From NCBI GenBank assembly GCA_003542955.1, contig DPJP01000193.1, forward strand, positions 203 to 12,478: DNA of 12,276 bases. Direction: 5' to 3'. The DNA comes from Armatimonadota bacterium (GTDB lineage: Bacteria; Armatimonadota; Zipacnadia; Zipacnadales; UBA11051). Of this stretch, positions 7,051 through 12,276 are shown piece after piece. Numbering within the stretch: the first letter of the stretch is position 1; each line of letters begins with the position of its first letter. The notes under the pieces are model-generated. The model was not told where the DNA came from and made no database searches. It saw nothing but the letters and a program-made list of their open reading frames with translations. The translations under genes and the position numbers were made by a program.

Positions 7051-7713
7051 CTACGCCCCGGCCAGAGCCTGTGTCTGCTCCGGCTGCTCATCGACCCCGA
7101 GTGCGCTGAGAATCGTGCGGAGGCTGTCCTGCTGCGGCACCATCAGCAGCTCGACGCCGGTCTCAGGCCGCACGCCGTCGCTCCCGCTGTATATATGCAC
7201 GTGCACGACAATGCCGAACTGCTCGTACTGACCCAGATGTGCACCGATGGTGTCGAGAATGGCGCCCGTCATTCCTGCCGCGACACCAGGTGGCTCCGGC
7301 AGCAATGTCAGACCCGTGAACATGCTCAGAGCGTTCAGGTACGAGGAGGTGATGATGTTCCCGAGTTCGCTGACGGCCGAGCGGTGCAGCTCCGGCAGTT
7401 CGAGGATATCCTCCTGGTGGGGAAGGCCGAGGATATCGAAGAGCACGCTCGACTGCCTCGCGGACAGCATGAGCAGCAGGCATCCCCTGGCATCTCCCTC
7501 GAAGGCGACGTATGCCGCCACCATCGGCTCCTCGACGTGGCCCTTGCGGACGCTCGCGAAGTCGGCGAAGTCCATGATCCTGGTCTCAGGCACTGCCAGA
7601 TTGCAGATGTGATTGGTCATCATGGCCAGGGACGTACTTGCGTTCCCGGCGCCGATGTTGCCGATCTCGCTCAGTGCGCTTTTCTGAAGGTCGCTGAGTT
7701 CCATACCCGTCAT
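7051..7713 (-). CDS. cheC: CheC, CheY-P phosphatase
   Basis: 220 residues from the ATG at 7713, chosen over longer starts because GGAGG (7722-7726) lies eight bases upstream. CheC removes phosphate from CheY-P and binds CheD, linking the signal level to receptor deamidation. Both copies of the CheC/CheX active-site signature are intact and fit the spacing S-x3-E-x2-N-x22-P exactly: Ser12, Glu16, Asn19, Pro42 in the first half, and Ser112, Glu116, Asn119, Pro142 in the second. Two intact sites argue for a true CheC and not a FliY (no FliN-like C-terminus) or CheX. The acidic/Gln-rich tail after residue 205 is short. It lies 55 bases after the cheA stop, in the same direction. Confidence 0.93.
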   Translation of the reverse strand: MTGMELSDLQKSALSEIGNIGAGNASTSLAMMTNHICNLAVPETRIMDFADFASVRKGHVEEPMVAAYVAFEGDARGCLLLMLSARQSSVLFDILGLPHQEDILELPELHRSAVSELGNIITSSYLNALSMFTGLTLLPEPPGVAAGMTGAILDTIGAHLGQYEQFGIVVHVHIYSGSDGVRPETGVELLMVPQQDSLRTILSALGVDEQPEQTQALAGA

Positions 7714-7768
7714 CTGGTAAGCCTCCGTCTCCGCAATCCACACTCTACCGGGTGCTCGTTTGGCCGGC

Positions 7769-10156
7769 CTATACAGCCTGCAGGCTGGTCGCGGCCGCCC
7801 GCTCCGTGGCCGCGCGCAACGTCATCGCGACGTCGACAATCAGTGCCAGGCTTCCATCACCGAGGATGGCGGCCCCGTTGACAATGCGGACGTCCTGCAG
7901 CAGTTCACCCAGCGGCTGCAGGACAAGCTCCTCGTTGCCGAGGATTTCGTCAACCGTCAGCCCGATCTTGTCGCGGCCATCGGTCACAACAACCGCGATG
8001 AGTCTATCGGTTCGTCGCGCGGTGAACTGTTGGAATTCTCCAACGTCGGCAAGTGATACCAGGGGCAGCGTCTCATCGTTGACGACAACGACGGGCGAAC
8101 CATTGACATGCCTGACGTCATCACGCTCGATTCTGAGGATGCGAATGACCGATGTCAGCGGCAGGGCGAACATCACCCCGGCGGACACGCACAGCAGGCC
8201 CTGGATGATCGCAAGTGTCAGCGGCAGGCGGAGCGAGATGCGCGTGCCCTCCCCGGGTACGCTCTCGATCTCAATCTGGCCGCCGAGGCGGTCGATGTTC
8301 GACTGCACTACGTCCATGCCCACGCCGCGACCAGACACATCGCTGACTGCCTCCGCGGTGCTGAAGCCTGCTGCGAAGATGTAGTCGAGTATCTGACGGT
8401 CGGTTGTGGCCTGGGCCTGCGTCTGAGACAGCAGCCCCTTCTCGACGACTTTGCGGCGGATGACCTCCGGGTCGATGCCGGCGCCGTCGTCGCTGACCTC
8501 AATCACGACCATGCTCTGCTGCTGGCGAGCGGCCAGCCTCACGACGCCGCGCTCCGGCTTCCCGGCCGCAACACGCTTCTCGGGAAGCTCGATGCCGTGG
8601 CCGACGGCGTTACGCAGCAGGTGTGTCAGCGGGTCGACAATGTCCTCGATGACGGAGCGGTCCAGTTCGGTCTCGCCGCCCTCCATCGCCAGTTCAACCT
8701 GCTTGTGCTCGCGGCGCGCTACGTCGCGGACCAGTCGCGGAAAGCGGCCGAACAACTGGTTGACGGGCACCATGCGCGTCTGCATCACGCGCTCCTGCAT
8801 CTCCGTGACCACCATGCCCAGATTGGCCGTGACCTGATCGAGGTTGCGGGAGATGTCCGCGAGGCCGTCGTCTTCGACGGCCCCGTTGCGGGCCATCGCT
8901 CGGCGCGCAATGTTGCGCTCCTTCAGGTTCTGCGTCAGATTGAGCAGTCGCGTCCGACTGATGACCAGTTCGCCCACCAGGTTCATGAGCGCATCGATGT
9001 TCTCGACATTCACCCGGACCGTTGTCGATGTCTGCGCCCGTGAGGGCTCGGCCTGCTGGTCTGCTCTCGCGGCGGGGCGTGTAGCCGATGTGTCCGGCTG
9101 CGAGGCGCCCACGGCCTCGAGGGCACTCGTGACCGCCTTCTCGGCCGACATCGCCGCTTGGTCGCGCGGCGCTTCCGCTTCGTCGCTCGAGATCTCTGCT
9201 TCCTCGGTTGACGCCTCCGCCTCATCGGCGGCCATGGCCTCGAGGCTGAACGGCTCGATTTCAGCGGGGGCGGGCACTGACGACGCGGCCTGAGGCTGGT
9301 CATCCATCAGTGCCACGCCCTCGTCCGGCGCGTCCAGGGCCGGCGTGGGGCCGACCACGTCGACTTCGGCGACATCGGGCATGCCCGAGACTATTCTGCT
9401 GATCTCTTCAGGCGGCAGGTCTGTGTCGATGCTCAGATTGATGGCATCGAACTGGAAGGTCGCATCCTTGAGGTCATCCAGCGATGGCGTGGCTGAGAGC
9501 ACATCGCCGTAGGCCTCCATCTGCTGGATGATCAACCAGGCCCGGGCCGCCGGCATCGCGCAGTTCTCGCGCAGGCGGAGCGTGACGCCGACACCGGGGC
9601 CCTGTGTCGCTTCGGGCGCTTCCGCAGGCTGGACGGCCTCGTCGTCACTGTTATTGGTCTCGTCGGCGGCTTCCGGCGCCGGGGCCTCGGCGACCGTCTG
9701 CGTGGACACGGCTTCGAGCGCGGGGGCGAGCGTCTCCGGCTCGTCGGTCGATGCGGCGGAACCGTTGACGAGGCTCTCGGCCTGCTGGATGCGGTGCAGC
9801 AGTTCGCTGTAGTCAGGTGGGGGTGTGCCCTCGATGGCGCTGCTGAGGTGCGCCTTGAGCGCGTCAACTCCTTCGAGGAGCAGGTCGACGAGTTCCGCGG
9901 GCACCTCACGCCGGCCGTTGCGGATGTGGTCGAAGACGTTCTCCATCGCGTGGGCGATGTGCGACATCTCCTCGAATCCCTGGCTTGCTGCGGAGGCCTT
10001 GAGGCTGTGCGCGGCGCGGAATATCTGCTCGATGAGCTCCGGGACCTGTGTTGCGTCTTCCAGGCCTATCACGGCGCGGTCAAGACTTTCTATCAGTTCT
10101 GTGGCCTCCTGGACGAAGAGGTCAAAGAACTCGCTTGCATCAAATCCTACGGACAT
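7769..10156 (-). CDS. cheA: CheA, chemotaxis sensor histidine kinase
   Basis: 795 residues from the ATG at 10156 (GGAGG at 10163-10167, 6-base spacer); a start at 10192 would add twelve unsupported residues. Domain order: P1 HPt with phospho-His50 (AAHSLKASAAS); a first linker; a P2-like CheY/CheB-docking domain (about 188-270); a low-complexity acidic Ala/Glu linker (about 285-375); P3 dimerisation helices (about 380-465); P4 ATPase with N-box (RNAVGHGIE, 515-523), G1 (DDGAGID, 556-562), F-box (FAAGFST) and G2 (GRGVGMDVV, 609-617); and P5 CheW-like (about 655-785). It phosphorylates CheY and CheB and sits with CheW under receptor arrays. Two oddities: the N-box has Gly519 where CheA proteins nearly always have Asp, and the HPt has Ala54 where Gly usually follows the Lys. 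All other motifs are intact. Confidence 0.96.
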   Translation of the reverse strand: MSVGFDASEFFDLFVQEATELIESLDRAVIGLEDATQVPELIEQIFRAAHSLKASAASQGFEEMSHIAHAMENVFDHIRNGRREVPAELVDLLLEGVDALKAHLSSAIEGTPPPDYSELLHRIQQAESLVNGSAASTDEPETLAPALEAVSTQTVAEAPAPEAADETNNSDDEAVQPAEAPEATQGPGVGVTLRLRENCAMPAARAWLIIQQMEAYGDVLSATPSLDDLKDATFQFDAINLSIDTDLPPEEISRIVSGMPDVAEVDVVGPTPALDAPDEGVALMDDQPQAASSVPAPAEIEPFSLEAMAADEAEASTEEAEISSDEAEAPRDQAAMSAEKAVTSALEAVGASQPDTSATRPAARADQQAEPSRAQTSTTVRVNVENIDALMNLVGELVISRTRLLNLTQNLKERNIARRAMARNGAVEDDGLADISRNLDQVTANLGMVVTEMQERVMQTRMVPVNQLFGRFPRLVRDVARREHKQVELAMEGGETELDRSVIEDIVDPLTHLLRNAVGHGIELPEKRVAAGKPERGVVRLAARQQQSMVVIEVSDDGAGIDPEVIRRKVVEKGLLSQTQAQATTDRQILDYIFAAGFSTAEAVSDVSGRGVGMDVVQSNIDRLGGQIEIESVPGEGTRISLRLPLTLAIIQGLLCVSAGVMFALPLTSVIRILRIERDDVRHVNGSPVVVVNDETLPLVSLADVGEFQQFTARRTDRLIAVVVTDGRDKIGLTVDEILGNEELVLQPLGELLQDVRIVNGAAILGDGSLALIVDVAMTLRAATERAAATSLQAV

Positions 10157-10332
10157 TTTGGGCCTCCGGGGGAATCTGGCGCTGCTCTTCAAGGGGACGG
10201 CGGTTCGGGCCGATAAGATGACCTGAGGGCTCTATCCTGGTCGCCACCAGGGACAACGCATAGCTACTGCTCAAGCATGCCGACGAAGACGCATCATACA
10301 GGGCGACGGGACCCTCCGGGTGGGAGAATGCT
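10157..10332. promoter_or_regulatory. Divergent cheA-cheD intergenic region
   Basis: 176 bases separate the divergent starts of cheA (minus) and cheD (plus), so both promoters should lie here. A perfect CCTGGT-CGCC-ACCAGG hairpin or operator-like repeat (10236-10251) sits near the middle. On the minus strand a weak TTGTCC/TAGAGC pair with a 16-base spacer flanks this repeat and would place it between -35 and -10 of a cheA promoter. The + strand shows no convincing pair for cheD. The cheD Shine-Dalgarno GGGAG is at 10322-10326. Confidence 0.4.
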
Positions 10333-10869
10333 GTGGCGAAACTGTCTGTAGGCATAGGAGAGATACAGACCAGTACCGCGCCGGACGACGTTATCATGGC
10401 ATTGGGGCTGGGGTCGTGTGTGGGAATCGTGTTCTTTGATGGTCTCACCGGCACCGTCGGTGTGGCGCACTGCATGTTGCCCGTGTGCAGGACTGAGCGC
10501 GAGGATGACAAGCCCGGGCGGTATGTGGACAAAGCCGTGGATGAGCTGCTCCGCCGCATGGGTGTGTGCGACATCTTCACCGGTCGGCTCGTGGCGGCGG
10601 TTGTCGGCGGCGCATCCATGTTCCAGTTCACGGGACCCGCGACGCTGGACATCGGCGGCCAGAACCTTGCCACGACGGAACGTCTCCTGCGCGCACACTC
10701 GATTCCGACTGCCGCCAGCGATGTGGGCGGCAGCAGCGGGCGTTCGCTGATCGTGCATGTGCCCGACTGCCGGGTGATTGTGCGTACCGAGGGCAACGAG
10801 CGAGAGCTCACGGTCCTCGCGGAGGCCTCTCGCAGGCGGCAGATGCGCGCAGCCCTCAAGGTCGCGTGA
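10333..10869 (+). CDS. cheD: CheD, chemoreceptor glutamine deamidase
   Basis: 178 residues, GTG start with GGGAG six bases upstream; a nearby ATG at 10328 is out of frame. CheD deamidates specific glutamines of chemoreceptors to glutamates and binds CheC. Catalytic Cys29 (GLGSCVGIVF) and His46 (VAHCMLP) are present with the 17-residue spacing known from Thermotoga maritima CheD (Cys27/His44). The residue six before the Cys, Thr21 in that enzyme as I recall, is Ala23 here (IMALGLGSC). FVVGGAS-type sequence appears as AVVGGASMF (89-97), and DVGGSSGRS matches the conserved receptor-binding part. It is the only che gene on the + strand: divergent from cheA and convergent with cheW (89-base gap). 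Whether the Ala weakens deamidation is unknown. Confidence 0.93.
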   Translation: MAKLSVGIGEIQTSTAPDDVIMALGLGSCVGIVFFDGLTGTVGVAHCMLPVCRTEREDDKPGRYVDKAVDELLRRMGVCDIFTGRLVAAVVGGASMFQFTGPATLDIGGQNLATTERLLRAHSIPTAASDVGGSSGRSLIVHVPDCRVIVRTEGNERELTVLAEASRRRQMRAALKVA

Positions 10870-10874
10870 CCCGG

Positions 10875-10892
10875 GGCGGGACGCGCTCCGCC
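10875..10892 (+). terminator. Weak hairpin after cheD
   Basis: GGCGG (10875-10879) and CCGCC (10888-10892) form a short 5-bp stem just after the cheD stop, followed by only TT. It is placed where a terminator is expected between convergent cheD and cheW but is not strong on its own. Confidence 0.2.
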
Positions 10893-10958
10893 TTGCCGCA
10901 CCCATGGGCGCGGAAGCGGCACACGCTCAGTTGTCTGGGCCTGTGCCGGCTTCTGCAC

Positions 10959-11501
10959 TCAGGCGACCTCCTCGCCGGTCAGTGCGCCGCCGACCTGGCC
11001 GATGAAGGCCTTCTCCTGAGCGCCGAGCACCTTGGCGACATCGAGCACGATAATCAGGCGGCTGTGACCCGAGTTGGACTTCTGCTTGCCGATGCCCGAT
11101 ATGAACTCGGTCTCGCCGCTGGCGACGACCGCCGACGGCGGCTCGATATCACTGTCCGACAGCCTCGTCACCTCTGACACCGCATCCACAAGGAAGCCGA
11201 CGATCTGGTCGCCGACCTCCGTGATGACGATGCGTCCGTTCTCGCCGACCTCCGTGCTCGCGAAGCTGAAGCGCTTCTTCAGGTTGATGACGGGGATTAT
11301 ATCGCCCCGGACGTCGATAACGCCCTCGACGTACGCCGGCGCCCTCGGCACGCGAGTGACCTCGGGCACCTGGATGAGGCGCTGGACGCTGTAGATATTC
11401 ACTCCGTAGTCTTCATCACCAAGCTGGAACAGCACCAACTGCTGCTCGTCTCCGATGTGGCGGGTGATCTCTCCCGCATTTCCCTGCGCGATCTGGGCCA
11501 T
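10959..11501 (-). CDS. cheW: CheW, receptor-kinase coupling protein
   Basis: 180 residues from the ATG at 11501, chosen because AAGGAG (11509-11514) lies 7 bases upstream; the open frame extends further but into Pro/Arg-rich junk. CheW is the cytoplasmic adaptor joining chemoreceptors to the P5 domain of CheA. The CheW fold is complete: LVLFQLGDEDYGVNI (22-36), the core VIDVRGDIIPVINLKKRF (61-78) with the conserved Arg65, VGFLVDAVSEV (101-111), ISGIGK (134-139) and RLIIVLDVAKVL (148-159). The C-terminal tail of about 20 residues is slightly longer than in minimal CheW. It lies 115 bases downstream of the receptor gene, same direction. Confidence 0.95.
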   Translation of the reverse strand: MAQIAQGNAGEITRHIGDEQQLVLFQLGDEDYGVNIYSVQRLIQVPEVTRVPRAPAYVEGVIDVRGDIIPVINLKKRFSFASTEVGENGRIVITEVGDQIVGFLVDAVSEVTRLSDSDIEPPSAVVASGETEFISGIGKQKSNSGHSRLIIVLDVAKVLGAQEKAFIGQVGGALTGEEVA

Positions 11502-11616
11502 GCCAGTGCTCCTTTTCTTTGCTAGTGACCATCCGCCCCCCGGCCGCTCGTGCCTGTGCCCGTCGGCTCGGCCCGGCGCCTGTTGCGGGCAGGGGGCCAT
11601 ACAACGGGTCCTGTCC

Positions 11617-12276
11617 TCAGGCGGCGGAGTCCGATGCGCCTGCGTCGGCGTCGGTGCCCGTGAGCATCGCGGCGGCGGCACTCAACTGCTCGACCATGCC
11701 GGCGACCTGTTGGGCGTTGGCGCTCATCTGCTGCATTGAGGCGCTCTGCTCCTCGATGGCGGCCGATATCTGCTCGACCGCGGCCGCGTTCTGCTGGGCG
11801 ATATCGACCACTTCTCCGCTGAGTTCGCGGGCTTTGGCGGCCTGCTCGCTGACGATGCCGACGCCTGCGTTGGCGGCCATGGTTGCTTCGAGGCCGCGCT
11901 TGCCCGACTCCGTCATCGCCTCAGCCGTGCTGGCCACACTGTGCGCTCTCTCGACGAGGCTGATCGCTTCGCCGGCGCTGCTCTCGCCGTCTTCGGCGAC
12001 CTGGCGCGTGGATGAGGCGACCTGCTGCGCGCTGGCCGCGACCTGCTGCGATGCGGCGCCGACTTCCTGCGTCACTCGCTGAATGGCCTCGAGCCCCTCC
12101 TGGACGGCGGTCGTGGCCGTCAGCGCTCGGGCAGCGCCCTCGACCGACTGCTCCATCGGCGTCTGCATATTCCTGATCTGCTCGTCGACACCGCCGAGCA
12201 CCTGTCCGGCCTCCTTGGCGTTGGATCGCGCCTGTTCGGCCAGGCCACGGACCTCCTCGGCGACGACGGCGAAGCC
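11617..12276 (-). CDS. Methyl-accepting chemotaxis protein, C-terminal part (cut by window edge)
   Basis: The frame is open from the window edge to the stop, giving the last 219 residues of a chemoreceptor. It begins in the highly conserved hairpin tip GFAVVAEEVRGLAEQ, the region that contacts CheW and CheA. The rest is an alpha-helical coiled coil very rich in Ala, Gln, Glu and Ser, with many Q-Q or E-E pairs in Ala/Ser context (for instance AASQQVAAS, AAIEEQSAS) that could be methylation/deamidation sites for CheR, CheB and CheD. The end resembles QQNAA-type receptor tails, then a short acidic tail (TGTDADAGASDSAA). No C-terminal pentapeptide for CheR tethering is present, which agrees with CheR lacking a tether. 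The sensory and membrane parts lie outside the window. The arm after the tip is longer than in the classic Tsr. Confidence 0.93.
   Translation of the reverse strand, partial: GFAVVAEEVRGLAEQARSNAKEAGQVLGGVDEQIRNMQTPMEQSVEGAARALTATTAVQEGLEAIQRVTQEVGAASQQVAASAQQVASSTRQVAEDGESSAGEAISLVERAHSVASTAEAMTESGKRGLEATMAANAGVGIVSEQAAKARELSGEVVDIAQQNAAAVEQISAAIEEQSASMQQMSANAQQVAGMVEQLSAAAAMLTGTDADAGASDSAA

Noticed and set aside
8108..9043. 311-codon open frame on the + strand opposite cheA
   Set aside because: It is antisense to a clearly conserved kinase. Its His/Asp/Leu-rich translation has no domain and is what the reverse of high-GC codons produces.
11502..11616. Hairpin between the receptor gene and cheW as a terminator
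   Set aside because: GCCCG/CGGGC arms exist around 11557-11590 but with a long imperfect loop and no T-run. Read-through from the receptor gene into cheW is equally plausible.
11502..11681. Longer N-terminus for CheW (start at 11681)
   Set aside because: The extension is Pro/Arg-rich, overlaps the end of the receptor gene and skips the strong AAGGAG in front of 11501.
1..12276. CRISPR arrays, tRNA/rRNA genes, insertion sequences, integrase or phage genes
   Set aside because: I saw no spaced direct repeats, tRNA-like cloverleaf, transposase motif or terminal inverted repeats. The region reads as ordinary chromosome.

Overview
The window is a GC-rich (low-60s % by eye) bacterial chromosome segment with dense, SD-led genes (GGAGG, AAGGAG and GGGAG ahead of most starts). 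The set is a CheC/CheD-type chemotaxis system next to several Gfo/Idh/MocA sugar oxidoreductases. It recalls free-living or carbohydrate-degrading bacteria outside the Proteobacteria, such as Armatimonadota, Planctomycetota-like or Chloroflexota-like lineages. No phylogenetic marker is present, so this placement is an inference only.

Left part (about 1-3450, + strand): 246 bases without a supported gene are followed by a probable operon of three non-identical Gfo/Idh/MocA-family NAD(P)-dependent oxidoreductases (247-1272, 1341-2378, 2408-3364). A strong intrinsic-type hairpin at 3420-3445 closes the operon. About 750 bases without a convincing gene follow. They hold a second perfect hairpin and two operator-like palindromes, and lead to an aldo/keto reductase (4200-5012, +). 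These enzymes suggest redox handling of a sugar, polyol or inositol-like compound, but no transporter or regulator is present to fix the substrate.

Right part (about 5094-12276): a chemotaxis gene cluster, mostly on the minus strand. In transcription order it runs: 3' part of a methyl-accepting chemotaxis protein, cut by the window edge; cheW; then, after the inserted cheD, cheA, cheC, cheB and cheR, with cheB and cheR overlapping. cheD lies on the + strand, divergent from cheA and convergent with cheW. Together they form the receptor-CheW-CheA signalling complex, the adaptation enzymes (CheR methyltransferase, CheB methylesterase, CheD deamidase) and the CheY-P phosphatase CheC. No free cheY is seen, although CheA carries a candidate P2 (CheY/CheB-binding) region.

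The window looks like a known type of system rather than a new one. The most notable points are substitutions at usually conserved positions: Ala for the expected catalytic Thr in CheD, and Gly for Asp in the CheA N-box. Others are the inverted cheD, an unusually long C-terminal arm in the receptor, and the structured non-coding stretch ahead of the aldo/keto reductase.
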